Assembly (NCBI GenBank): GCA_930367215.1
Contig: OV884059.1
Coordinates: 151,588,511 to 151,652,510 of the forward strand
Source: Pollenia angustigena
Lineage: Eukaryota; Arthropoda; Insecta; Diptera; Polleniidae
Direction of reading: 5' to 3'
DNA length: 64,000 bases
A program made the position numbers and the translations under genes. The notes beneath the pieces are model-generated. The model saw only the letters and a program-made list of their open reading frames with translations, was not told the origin of the DNA and did no database searches. Shown piece after piece: positions 10,467-21,749 of the stretch (the first letter of the stretch is position 1; each line of letters starts with the position of its first letter).

Positions 10467-11867
10467 AAGTACCTAGGGTGATAGAAAATTGAAAAATAAG
10501 AATAAAAAATTAAATAATTGGCGCAAACGCTTAGTTTTCGAATTATGGACGTTTTTAGATTTCATAGAAATATAATTTTCCCACTATATTATTAAAGGTA
10601 CATGGCCAATATTGGTATTATTTTGAAGGTTTTGACTAGAAGTTTCTGGATATATAGAATTTATTGTTGTAAATGTTTAGCTCTTAAAGGAGAATATAGA
10701 CGACATGTGTTTGTCATCTGACATGTCAAATTTCCCACTGCAAAACACATACATGTCGTGTGTTACCTTTTTAACTTTGCTTCTGTAAAAGTCAGACGCA
10801 AAGTCATCTGACAAAATTTCAATTAGAGCGTGCTCTATTTTCTTCTGACAAACCATCTGGCATCAGAAATCTATGCCGGGAAGAAACTGGCAGCGGCGTC
10901 AACTATTGACGGAATCATTAGCCGGCTGAAGTTAATATTTTACAATACCAAGATATGTATGCTCATCTCACCATTGAATAGCATTTATGTAAATATATAC
11001 ATAAAAACCGTTTCATTATAAAATTCTAAATTGGTATCTTGTAAATAAAAGAAAAAATTTTAAGATGGCTAAATTATTTTACGGCGCAAATAAATATTTT
11101 CGTGGCGGCAGCAAGCTATTTTGAAACCGAGAACTACTTTGGTTTCTGCAATAACAATGCGAAAAAAAGAGAGACAATGTCAGAAGCAAATTACATGTAC
11201 GTTTGTGACCGAATATTATAAACCTTATGTAAAACAGCAATTTTGACAGACATGAACAATTACATGTGACTTGAAAATTTGACATGTCAGATGACAAATA
11301 CATGTCGTGTACGGGCGCCTTAAGCTCACATTACAGTTTTTGTGTACTAAGTGTATAATTTATTTAAATAAAAGTGTATTTAATACAAATGCTATAACAT
11401 AACAAACACCAATGTCGCAAACACAAATTTCAAGCTTAGCTGGCCTTCGTCCGCAAGCAAAGATTTTCTTCTTTATGGTATAACAAACACCGACTTCGCT
11501 AACTAAATTTTTCTGCACCTAAAAAATACTTAAATTAACCTAAAGAGAAAAGTAATATGCGAATACAAAAACAAAATACATATTTGCAATCGTGAGCAAA
11601 TTACCTTTAATTTGAGTACCCACACATATCACTAAGTAGGTGGAGCATTTTTTTGTTTTCAGGGGGCTCCAGTGGCCTAAGGCCCCTTCAGTTTTAAGTT
11701 TGGTTTTTTTCTTTTTATATTCTGAAAAGGGGGGCATATTTTTTATTGTTTTCGTAGAACCGTAACTGCACTTTAGCCAAATCACATATTTCTATGAAAA
11801 CTAAAAACGTCCATAACTCGAAAACTAAGCGTTTGCGCCAATTTTTTTTTATTTAATTAGGTACCTT
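10467..11867. mobile_element. Larger inverted-repeat element enclosing a Harbinger-like element
   Basis: An inverted repeat of roughly 80-110 bp flanks the region. The left arm 10467-10585 contains GGCGCAAACGCTTAGTTTTC and TTATGGACGTTTTTAG; the right arm 11785-11867 is the complement. Outer ends resemble AAGTACCTA / TAGGTACCTT. A 633-bp element sits inside (10688-11320), so this outer element is older. The interior at 11321-11785 contains two direct ATAACAAACACC repeats and no gene. Confidence 0.65.
10688..11320. mobile_element. Harbinger-like element, 633 bp (family 3, copy 1)
   Basis: Ends start AGG and end CCT; subterminal sequence CGACATGT...CATCTGACATGTCAAATTT is present at both ends in inverted orientation. 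TAA flanks both sides (10685-10687 and 11321-11323). A second copy in opposite orientation is at 40208-40818 with a TTA duplication; the TWA rule therefore holds in both. A 70-90-codon frame is shared by both copies (11079-11303 minus here), but it crosses the TIR and looks like a by-product of shared DNA. Confidence 0.86.
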
Positions 11868-11869
11868 AG

Positions 11870-13890
11870 TTAATTTTTTTGCAAAAAAAATTCTTAAATA
11901 AAAGTTGCATGTTTCCATTAAAAAATTTTTGAATGCTTTTTTTTTTTGTGACAAAAAGAAAAAAATCATTAAAAAACTGCTCTATCAAAAAAGAAAAACT
12001 AGCTGCAAGAGCGGCATAACTCAAAAAATTAAATTTTAGAGTTAGAGATGCAGAATTGTTCGCTTTGTTTTTCTTTATATTGTGTGTTAAATTCATCTTT
12101 ATATCTTTTATACTTTCCTAGTTTGTAGAGAATGTGTCTTCTTTTTTGCTAAGTAGTTAGAACAAATCAAAAACTTTAAATGCGTTTATCTCGTAATGAA
12201 TTTTTTTGAGTTTTGCCGGTCTTGCAGCAAATGAGCGATATGTTAAGCTAATTGCTTATTTTTATTGAAAAGCTTTTTTTTACAAAATTTCTTAAAAATT
12301 TTATTTAACAATACATTTATATATAAAGTTTGGTAAAGTGCTATGGCAAAAGCTTTGCTTGAAATAAATTGATAATAGAGCTGTTTAATCAAAAATTTAA
12401 TTTGATATAATAACGTTTTTTTTTAATAAAAAAAAAAACCTAGAAAAAATGTGAACAAAATATAATTTCTTTTAACAAAAAAGTTTCTAACAGCTTTTTG
12501 AAAATTTTATTAAAAATTTGATGAAAAGTTTTTTTTTTTATTAAACAAAATTAATTTTTTTCTTTTTTGCAAAACTTTTCCTAGACAAAACCAAAAAAAA
12601 ACTCTTTTGTGTGACACCCTTTAAATTGAAAATAAAAATTTGTTTTTTTTTCTGTCCCGTTAACAAAGACTTTACTTTAATGACAGAAACGCCTTTGTGT
12701 TGCTGGAAACGCTAATGCCCAATATTTGTTACTGTGAACCTCGATTTTTTTTTTTTTTTTGCCTGCCATCTTTTTTCTACTCGGCTTTAACTGACATTCA
12801 TTACTTTAATTAAATAATAATCCACGGAAGAATTTAATTGTACATAAGGGAAGGACCCAAGGGCTGGGGTAAGAAAGCATTATCAACATCAGAAGCAGTG
12901 GCAGTGGTTGCGATGGCAAGAATTAATTGTGTGTGTTGGCAACATAAAGCAAAAATAAAAATCCTTAAACTAAAAATGAAATCCAAGAAAACGCTTCAAC
13001 CCTCTCCTTTCTCTCTCTCCATCGTCTCTTCTTAAGGAAGTTTTAAAAATTATCCTTATAGAAGAAGCATCTAAAGCAATGAATGAATGTCTCACTTACA
13101 TTTTATGACGTTGATTGTCATGTTGAATGTCAGTAGGTGAATGAGCAGATAAACTTATCATTTTGCCTTGATAATTCATTTCACTTTGTTTAAGCGAGTA
13201 AGTGAATGTGTCAGTGTGTGAGCAGTGTGAATGTGAGTTTGTATTTGTTTCCCAACTGTTATGGCATTGAAATGAGTAACAGATAGCAAGAAAAGTTCTC
13301 TTGCGTTGGTGAGTGTGGGAGTAAGACGATGTTGTTGTTGTTGGTAATAAATGAGTAAATGACGGAAGTTGAAAAATTATTTCCGTTCCAGTTAATTATG
13401 TTTTTAAAGTCATTCATTCATTTTTACAAGGCCAAAAAAGACAAGAAAATACAATTCTTTCGAACTAAAAGTAATTAAGATATTTTATTTTCTCTATTGT
13501 TTTTAATATTCTTTCTTTTTTCACAAATGTGTTAAGTTGTAGGTAGGAAAAAGAAAAAAAAAAAAAATTAATTACATAATTATTTTAAATGAAGTCATTA
13601 GTCTGTATAGATTGAAACTTTTTTTGTGTCTGAGAAACTCGAAGAAACAATATTCGTTCCTGGAAAATGTAATGTGTAGCTAGTATAATATAACAGAGAA
13701 AAAACTCTGGGCTATTTTAAAAGAATTTTCGAGCTTTTTTTTCTAAAAAAAGCGTATGCCCCATCCTGTAAGGTCTTCCAGTTTTTCCACAATTTTCAAA
13801 AATCCCTCAGAGAATCTGTATTTTTAATAAAATTCTTAATTTCTTTCAAAAATCATGTAGCAAATATGAAGATTTAATAATTTGATATTT
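11870..13890. other. AT-rich interval without a recognised gene
   Basis: It contains long T runs (about 12525-12540, 12740-12762), a pyrimidine tract ending CTCTTCTTAAG near 13003-13035 that resembles a splice acceptor, and a GTGTGAGCAGTGTGAATGTG patch near 13210. No exon with a matching donor could be traced. The 63-81-codon frames here have no recognised domain. Confidence 0.5.
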
Positions 13891-13892
13891 TA

Positions 13893-14242
13893 AATATGTC
13901 ACAAATACGAAACCATATTTGGAGTGCTCAGACCTGAAGCGAACCAAGTCAAAAATGAAAATTCGATAATATTTTGAGTTTGAGTAAGTGAATTTCCATT
14001 AATTTCTGGAGCCATTCACATGGGTTTATTACCTTTGGAACGAAAAACTTTTTGATTTAGTCCGTTACAGAACTCGATAGAGTTAAACTTTGTGAAGAGT
14101 TTTACACCAGTTTTGAAATACATATATGCATTTTTTTATGACTTGGTTCGGTTCAGCTTTGAACCCTACATTTAATAGTTTGTCATAAATATTAAAACAT
14201 AGTTGGAAAAATGTCACAAATACAAAAAACATATTTTTAATA
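13893..14242. mobile_element. TIR element ~255 bp flanked by a ~28-bp direct repeat
   Basis: Inverted ends CTGAAGCGAACCAAGTCA (about 13936-13953) and TGACTTGGTTCGGTTCAG (about 14138-14155) bound the core; outer bases are diverged. On each side lies a copy of ATGTCACAAATACGAAAC / ATGTCACAAATACAAAAA followed by CATATTT (13897-13918 and 14211-14237). That is longer than a normal target duplication and may be part of the element or a pre-existing repeat. Confidence 0.55.
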
Positions 14243-14312
14243 TGTGAAGACGTAAGACGTTACATCGAAACATATTTAGTTCGACATTCATATTTATCTT
14301 CACCCACATTGC

Positions 14313-14577
14313 TAAAGGCCGATATTCACTTCATTCACACGAAAATCTGACAGAATTCTATCCAACACAAAAAATTTCTGCAAAATCTGCTGTCAATGCC
14401 ACACTCTCCCACAAATATGATGCAAACTCAAATGACTCTGCTTCATTACAGAATTTGTCCAAAAAATCTGTCACTCAATTCATATTTATGCCACACATTC
14501 CTACTTAATGAGCACACACGATTTTTTTTTGACAAATCGTACGAATGAAGATGACAGTGTATCGCCGGTTTATGAAA
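14313..14577. mobile_element. Possible TIR element, 265 bp
   Basis: The left end AAAGGCCGATATTCACTTCA and the right end CGTACGAATGAAGATGACAG...CGCCGGTTTATG read as loosely inverted. ACGAAAATCTGACAGAA-type text is also partly mirrored near the right end. No target duplication is clear, so this is tentative. Confidence 0.4.
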
Positions 14578-15117
14578 TAATATTATGAAAAAGCTTTCAA
14601 CACCAGTGATGCCGTTTGGTTACATTTTGCGTAACTTTTGGAGGATCGTAAAGTTATATTAAAAGCAAAGACTTGATTCATTAACAACGGTAAGAACTGC
14701 CCGTCTCTGAAAAAAATTTTGAATTTACAAACTTCCAGATGACGTCGAAATCACAGCTAAGCTACTTTTTTTCTAACTTAGAGAGAGAAATATCAAAAGT
14801 TGCATTTGTTTTTGACGTATCGACTAACTAAACCAACAATAAAAATTCAATGTTGTTTTTTTATTGTTGAACTTAACGTTGTATTTCCGACACCGGATAC
14901 ATGATTTCGCATTGCTTTTTATTCATTTCAATTTGGGGAGTTATTTAATTTCGTTTGTGGTTTAATTTCATTTTCAAATTTTTGTTGATTTGTTTTGAAT
15001 GCTATTCTAATGTCACGTACATGATGCAGAAACATCGTTTGTCTTTGTCATTATTATTTGATCAGTCGGAGGTGTTTGTTGAAAAAAAATATTGATCGGA
15101 TTTTTTTTAAAATTGGT

Positions 15118-15245
15118 ATAATATAAATTGTTGTAGGGTATCATATGGTAGGTCTTCACCGACTGTACTTTCTAACCTGTTTGTTTTAAGTTTTTGTATA
15201 CATGTATTTACAAAAAATTTATTTTATACCTTGTAAATACTACAG
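15118..15245. repeat. Tail of a dispersed fly repeat 'S'
   Basis: TGTTGTAGGGTATCATATGG followed by TAGGTCTTCACCGACTGTAC and TTTCTAACCTGTTTGTTTT matches the sequence at 50803-50850 (TACTGTAGGGTATCATATGG, TCGGGCTTGACCGGCTATAC). Only the end of the family is present here. Confidence 0.6.
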
Positions 15246-15552
15246 GTATAAGAGAAAAATCTGTCACGTACGGTATGTCACGAACAATATTCTATTTTGT
15301 TCATTATAAAACCATCCAGAAAAAAAATTTTTCCAATTACGGATTATGTTATATAAGTCACATAAATTGACTATATTATTTAAGGAATTTTTTAAAACAT
15401 ATCTTTCGTCGAAAAACGGAACTTTCTTGGTAGAAAGGTACTGGCTTTACGGGATGCATTAGTTACAGAAGCCGGTGTTTGTTTTACCATAAAGGAGAAA
15501 ACTCTTTATTCCGGTCGAATGCAGGTTATACAGAGAAGTTTTTTTGTTATCG

Positions 15553-16152
15553 GCGAGCCACAGCGGTCCCAATGACAAATTTAGAGAGAAAAAACTCATA
15601 ACTCATTTTTATAAGTACATATAAGGATATGCACATGTATGGCAGGATCTTACGCCAAAAATTGACGGATTCGATTGCGTTGGTGTGACGCTTTCCATAT
15701 AAAAATTAACTGACATAAAACCTGCAAAATCATATCATAATACAAGGGAACAAGGTTTTTGGTGATTAAGAACTGAATGTTGGTTTTAAGGTTATTTGGG
15801 ACGCTGAATCCAAATCTGCAGCTCGACTTTTCGAGATATACCGTTATGACCAAAATTAAGGCACTTCCGCTACATATATTAGAATAAATTGAAAATGGGT
15901 CACCATATCAAGTTCAAAAAAATTCAAAATTCGTCAGCAATATTATCTTTAGGCCGTGCTTACATTGGTTTTAAATTTGACCAGTAGTTTCAGATATATC
16001 GTTGAGGTTTAAAAAAAAAATAACAATTTAAAAAAAAATTTTTGTTCTTTCAAAATTCATAAAAAATAAAAATTCAGCGTCCCAAATAACCTTTAAAACA
16101 ACATTCAATTCTTAATCAACACAAAAAAAGGTCAAGTTTGTTCCGCTGTGTA
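15553..16152. mobile_element. Possible TIR element with inner 46-bp inverted repeat
   Basis: The ends read CACAGCGG on the left (about 15558) and CCGCTGTG at the right (about 16143). Inside, 15765-15810 (GATTAAGAACTGAATGTTGG, ending GGGACGCTGAAT) is the near-complement of 16073-16118. A third relative, GGGACCACTGTGCGAAC, ends at about 20024 next to CTAAATTTGTCATTGGGACC. No target duplication was found. Confidence 0.5.
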
Positions 16153-16422
16153 ATCTTATAAGATGGATAAATGTCAACATTACGCATAGAAACATACTAC
16201 CCCTTTGAGTATTAACCATCATTGTAAATCGCCAGCGCTTCTTCACGTATGGGGTATTTAACAATTTTTTTATTTTTAGTGCCCTTTCTGAAGAAACATC
16301 TATGGTTCTAAAACGTCTGCAGCAACTCTTTTGACTGCTTTATGAAGCCTACTTTCAGCAGCAAATGTTGACTCTTTTTAGGAGCAAGTGTTCACAAGAG
16401 ACTTAATTTTCAACTACTTTGA

Positions 16423-16614
16423 TTTTTCCCTCCTCCTAAAAAAGATTTGGATGGTCGTTCGGGTCTTGCTGGTCCTTCCTCCAAGTCTTCTTCCAAAAAA
16501 CTTGACGAGGCTTCACTGGGAAAGATAAAAGATTCACCCAACCAATTTTTAAGATTGGCTCGAAAACATTATTTGTTCTGTGTGCATGCATCCACTTCTT
16601 CGATATTTTGCTAA
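16423..16614 (+). other. Unassigned 64-codon open frame without ATG, possible coding remnant
   Basis: The frame opens after TGA at 16420-16422 and ends at TAA 16612-16614. It reads PPPKKDLDGRSGLAGPSSKS, SSKKLDEASLGKIKDSPNQF, LRLARKHYLF and onward. Use of GGT, TCC, CTT and GAC codons is unlike the surrounding AT-rich translations. It could be a retroelement gag-like fragment, part of a spliced exon, or chance. I recognise no domain and see no clear splice donor after it. Confidence 0.3.
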
Positions 16615-16947
16615 GAAAATTTTGAGCTGATTACTTAACTTCATGCATATGGTCATCATCTTCTTCATTTTCTATACCACTTTTCATGAAAATGTAATGT
16701 ATGACAGCGATATTTTGTTTTTTCTCTTTTTTCTCCTTTTTAAGGACAGACATCGCAACCTAAAGATACGATAGAAAGTGTTTAGGCAAAAATAGGCAGC
16801 TAATTCCTTAAACATTTAACAATGCACATGTTATAGATGATAAAAACACAAAAATAGCAGCGACAGCTGGTGAATGTCACATTTAAAAGTCTATCACAAC
16901 TTATAATACATATTAAATTCCACAATTAAAAAAAACATTTTTTCAGA

Positions 16948-18499
16948 GTTATTTTCGGGAATACAAAGTTTATTATTAATACGATCTTCGTATGACGTGC
17001 TAAATTCCCAGTTTTTCATATTTGATAAGTTCACTGAAATTTATTGTTGAGGGAAAGCAAGCCTCTATGCGCATTTCGCCGGTTGCTTACACCAGCTCAT
17101 CAGGAAACCTTTTCCAAAGATTTTAGAAAAGCCAAAAATATTAAACAAATAAAACCTTAAGCGAATAAGAGTTATAAACACTCTAAGTCTTACCTGTAGC
17201 AATATCAAAGCTTAAACAAAACACCAACAATAAACAGTGAGCTTATCTTTTCTACATCCCCCTACAATTGGTTGGGTTCTTTCCGACTCGAATTGTAGTT
17301 GTAAGTGGGTTAAAAGAAAAAACAAAATTAAAAAACAAACCGCTTCATTCTATTGTCTTCGTAAGAAAACAATGAACTAAACCAATTTGCCAATTCAGTT
17401 TTATGCACTGGCACATGCAATTATATTATCAAAGTTATTTTCGGGAATACAAAGTTTATTATTAATACGATCTTCGTATGACGTGCTAAATTCCCAGTTT
17501 TTCATATTTGATAAATACACTGAAATTTATTGTTGAGGGAAAGCAAGCCTCTATGCGCATTTCGCCGGTTGCTTACACCAGCTCATCAGGAAACCTTTTC
17601 CAAAGATTTTAGAAAAGCCAAAAATATTAAACAAATAAAACCTTAAGCGAATAAGAGTTATAAACACTCTAATGGCCATTTTCTCAATGTATGGACAAAC
17701 TATCTGTTACCTAATGTCAACATAAATTTATTGGACCGATAAACTGTCCGTTAACGATTTTGGTTTTCTCAATATACCGACAAAAAACATTGTTTTCAGC
17801 TGGCAACGCCACTCAAAACACATGTAGAAGTTGAGAGTCAGCTGATGGAATTTATCTGTACGGCAAATTAAAGGAAAATAAATAATTGGCAGATGAGTGC
17901 CGGTTATCTTTGCGATAAAATCGAAGCAAATGAGACATTGAGAAAACCAAATTTCTTTAATGTTTAGTTTTTCGTTGGGAAAAAAGATAATCGCCTAATG
18001 AGAAAATGGCCATAAGTCTTACCTGTAACAATATCAAAGCTTAAACAAAACACCAACAATAAACAGTGAGTTTATCTTTTCTTACATCCCCCTACAATTG
18101 GTTGAGTTCTTTCCGACTCGAATTGTAGTTGTAAGTGGGTTAAAAGAAAAAACAAAATTAAAAAACAAACCGCTTCATTCTATTGTCTTCGTAAGAAAAC
18201 AACGAACTAAACCAATTTGCCAATTCAGTTTTATGCACTGGCACATGCAATTATATTATCAAAGTTATTTTCGGGAATACAAAGTTTATTATTAATACGA
18301 TCTTCGTATGACGTGCTAAATTCCCAGTTTTTCATATTTGATAAATACACTGAAATTTATTGTTGAGGGAAAGCAAGCCTCTATGCGCATTTCGCCGGTT
18401 GCTTACACCAGCTCATCAGGAAACCTTTTCCAAAGATTTTAGAAAAGCCAAAAATATTAAACAAATAAAACCTTAAGCGAATAAGAGTTATAAACACTC
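16948..18499 (+). repeat. 486-bp tandem repeat, units A-B-A-B-A, interrupted by a MITE
   Basis: The start GTTATTTTCGGGAATACAAA appears at 16948, 17434 and 18264. Spacing 16948-17434 is 486 bp; the second spacing is 830 bp because of a 340-bp insertion, its 3-bp duplication and a 1-bp indel. The A half ends GTTATAAACACTC; the B half starts AAGTCTTACCTGTA and contains a near-palindrome of AATTGTAGTTGTAAG with CTTACA...CTACAATT. The copies are nearly identical, so the duplication is recent. Diverged copies are at about 2690, 25530, 32140, 44440 and 63850. Confidence 0.88.
17673..18012. mobile_element. Harbinger-like MITE, 340 bp (family 4)
   Basis: Perfect 14-bp inverted ends TGGCCATTTTCTCA, flanked by TAA at 17670-17672 and 18013-18015. 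The empty site CACTCTAAGTCTTACC can be read in the neighbouring tandem unit at about 17184, so the insertion and the 3-bp duplication are directly proven. It carries no transposase and must be mobilised in trans. It is younger than the tandem duplication it interrupts. Confidence 0.93.
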
Positions 18500-18562
18500 A
18501 TTTTTATTTGCATATATATTTTTCTAAACGGAATGCCAAATCAGCGGAACATTTTTAGTTTA

Positions 18563-18930
18563 AACAAGTAAGAGTGCTATATTCCGCTGTGCCGAATCTT
18601 ATATACCCTTCACCATTGTGCGAGTAGAATAGAGAGCAACTAAATAATTTTTACATATACATTTACATACATATTTACAATACTTAAAACTTCATTATAA
18701 ATGAAATTTAAAAAGCGATAACTGGTAAATATTTTTTATTATGAAATAAAAAAGAAGGGTGATAACGAAAATCATATTGGGCATTATGCTAGTATATGTA
18801 AACAAATACGAAGCGGTGGTGAGGGGATAGGAAGAAGAGACGACAACCGGATTTGAACTTCGCTTTGCATAAGGACCCAGAATATATATACTTTATAGGG
18901 TGTAGGACCTTCGGTGAAGGGTATAAAAAA
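18563..18930 (+). repeat. Repeat R, internally deleted copy
   Basis: It starts AACAAGTAAGAGTGCTATAT, TCCGCTGTGCCGAATCTTAT and ends GGACCCAGAATATATATACT, GTGAAGGGTATAAAAAAC. At about 370 bp it lacks most of the middle seen in the 3529 copy. It directly abuts the next copy in the same orientation. Confidence 0.72.
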
Positions 18931-19770
18931 CAATCTTAATTATAAAAAAGAGTAATTTTTGGGATTTCAGTATTTTGGTCATAACTCTGCTATTTCTTAA
19001 CCGATTTGACAGATTTATATACCGACGTGTTAAAGAAGAAATTATTTTGTTATTTTGGCATTAAAACGTGGACTCGGGAAGATCTATGGTTCCTGAAAAT
19101 GGGTATTTTTCAAAAAAAAAATTAATATTTTGATCATACCTTTTCGTATCTGAACCGATTTTCCCGAGTTTTTCAGAAAATATTTTCTTTTAAAAATTTC
19201 CGATCTTCTGATATATAAGGCGTAACCATAGGTCATATTACAGTCAAAAACTTCAGGTTTTTATACAATTTTTAATACTTTTTGTATGAGAGGTACCACG
19301 CCTACGTCTCCAATCGCGCCCACATTTTGTAGGATGGTGTACATTTATAACCTTAATGTTTGTACCTAATTTTAAAGCTTTGGCTTTTGCCGTTCTCCAG
19401 ATATACAGAAAAAAGTAATACAAATACGACAACCACAAGGGATTTTTTGGAAAAATTAGAGGCAGTCGTGGTTTTTTGGTCATATCTCAGCCATTGTTGG
19501 ACCGATCTGGCTGAATTTCAATAGCAAGAAATGGTGGAATATATTTGACATAAATGTAAAACAACGTAGCCGCTATCATGTCTGGAGTCTCCGGAAAACA
19601 CATATCAAACGTAAGACGGACAGACGGACGTATATCGTTAAATCAACTTCTCTCCTCATAAGGACCCAGAATATAAATACTTTATAGAGTCTAAGATCAA
19701 TATTGTAGAAATTACAAACGGAATGACTTATATATTCCCTTTTCCACCTGTGGTGAAGGGTATAAAAATA
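18931..19770 (+). repeat. Repeat R, 5'-truncated copy with intact tail
   Basis: It holds GTACCTAATTTTAAAGCTTT, GCCGTTCTCCAGATATACAG, GACGGACAGACGGACGTATA, GGACCCAGAATATAAATACT and ends with TGGTGAAGGGTATAAAAATA. It supplies the empty-site sequence for the hAT element at 3833-4317. The 76-codon minus frame at 19253-19483 is a reading of this repeat and not a gene. Confidence 0.72.
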
Positions 19771-19774
19771 TATA

Positions 19775-20750
19775 CCTCTATTGTATAAATAAAACCAACA
19801 AATATTACAGAAAACGTTTTCACTCTATTTTATTAGCTCTCGAAACCACATACACTTATAAATTAATCTGTTACTAAAAAATTAACTTAGCAACTACTGA
19901 TGTTTAAATCAATGGAGCAGTGGTTATATTGCAAATATACAGCTAAACTTTTTACTCTGGCACCATTCGAAAAAATAAGTTTTTCCGTTCTAAATTTGTC
20001 ATTGGGACCACTGTGCGAACTAATATCCGGCCTTCAGCCGGGCGCTAACTAAAGCTTCTAAATTCGAAATTATTTATCGGGATTTTTAAATTTAGAATTG
20101 CTTAAATCGGGATTATAAAGTTAGGAATCTTGAGATCCGGAATTCTGAATTCGGGATTTCGACATTTTGAGACTTTGAGACTTTGAAAATCGATGTTGAA
20201 TTATGGAAAAAATTTTTAAATGTGATAAATATATCTGAGAATTACATCAAACATAACATCTTTAACTAAGCAATAACGCCATAATGGCATTATTTCTCAT
20301 TTTATAAATAAATAAATCTATATGGACTCATTTCTCAATATGACGTGAATTAGGCTTTATTACCTATGGCTTTATTACACTGAACCAAGTCTACTTCTAA
20401 CACTAACACGATTTTATTGTTAAAGTAGTACGTTTAGCCAAAAACAAACATCCTTCTTCAACTCTTCTCAATTTTTACTTTTATCGGTTCAAGGCTTCTT
20501 CAGTATTACTGCGCTGTGGAAGTAGCTTTCAACGTGATATTTCTTCGCTTATAAGGTCCAGACCTAATACTTTCAAATAAATGCATCGTTAATATCCGAT
20601 TTTGAATCCACTCTTTTAGCTTCAGAAAAAAAAGACGTACTAACTTTCTGCTTCAGATTGTAAAGGTGGAATAATCTCAGTTTTATTTTGCATAAGCCGT
20701 AATTATTTTTTTTTTTGCCAAGTGCTAATAAAAAATCAGATTGATTTTCT
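19775..20750. other. Interval without a gene; degenerate TCGGGATT repeat
   Basis: About 20045-20160 consists of loose iterations of AATTCGGGATTT / AATCGGGATTATAAAG and GAGACTTTGAGACTTTGA. 19985-20024 matches in reverse the sequence at 15555-15590. The rest is unremarkable AT-rich DNA with no credible frame. Confidence 0.5.
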
Positions 20751-20752
20751 GT

Positions 20753-21747
20753 GTACAGAAAAAATTATTTTTCCAATTCAAACAAAAAATTTGTAGAATC
20801 AAAACATTTTTTGTCTGAAATCGGTCCTATAAACAAATTCGCATATTCAAACAATTTATTTGCATTTTGTTTATTGAAAACAAAACACTGGCTTTTTCAA
20901 ACAAATAATTTAACTGAATCAAACAAAAAGTTTACTGAAATTCATATACTAAATTTCAAAATAAAAAAAAAAAGGTTTTTGCACAAGCAATGATGCGCAC
21001 ACAAGCAGGCACTGTATTAGAAGATGATGGCAGAGAGAGCAGAGCGGCCGACTGGCTTTGAGACACATTTTTTTGTTGGAATAATTTTTGAACGAGGTCT
21101 TTTTTATACACACAATGTTTTACGTCATCACTCACTGTTGCTGTATCCTTTCCTTTGCTAATGAAGAAGAAATGTAACCCAAAAACGGCGACAGACCGAC
21201 TCGATATGTTTTTCGTCATCATTATATTTTTGTATTTGATGTATTTAAGCAAACAGTTTGAAAAAATTTAATACGGGATTTTGTTTTTTTTTTAACCAAC
21301 TTTGAAACCAACCAAAAATTTATTCTGTTTCTTATAATGTTGTTGTTGTTTCTGTTGTTTAAAAAGAGTGAAACGTTTTTTATCTGCTAGTTTTTTGTTT
21401 TTTTTTACTTCAAACCTCTTCATCTTTCTTACTGTTTCTTAAAATAGACTGTATGTGTTTTTTGTTGTAGTTCTTATATTTCACATTAGGAAGTGTTGCT
21501 TACGATCAAATAAAAAATGCAAAAAGATGACAACATCAAAAAGCGTTAAATATTTCATACAAAATTAGGAAAACTTGAAACCAGTAACGCGTGTATTATA
21601 TTTTTGAATGGTTGTCAACATTTTTGTTGGTTAAATAAAAATCAAACAAAAATTTTAATTGAATCAGTAAAAAAATTTGTAGAAATTAAAAAAATTTTCA
21701 AACGCGCATTTGTTTGAAAATAATTCGGCAATAATTTTTTCTGTGTA
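20753..21747. mobile_element. Possible TIR element, about 1.0 kb, ends TACACAGAAAAAATTATT
   Basis: The left end at 20753 (GTACAGAAAAAATTATTTTT) and the right end (AATAATTTTTTCTGTGTA, about 21730-21747) are inverted. Both subterminal regions carry repeated TCAAACAAA boxes. The ACACAGAAAAAA end resembles the element family at 40958 and 47126, but the interior is different. Frames inside (80 and 98 codons) show no known domain. Confidence 0.55.
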
Positions 21748-21749
21748 GG

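Noticed and set aside
11079..11303. Frame conserved between two elements (FGHKRTCNLLLTLSLFF)
   Set aside because: Both frames lie on homologous DNA of family 3, but their starts and ends differ and one begins outside the element. Shared descent of the DNA explains the similarity.
13003..13040. Pyrimidine tract ending TTAAG, splice-acceptor-like
   Set aside because: The 23 open codons that follow show no donor site or recognisable protein. The same holds for the CT tract at about 28704-28738.
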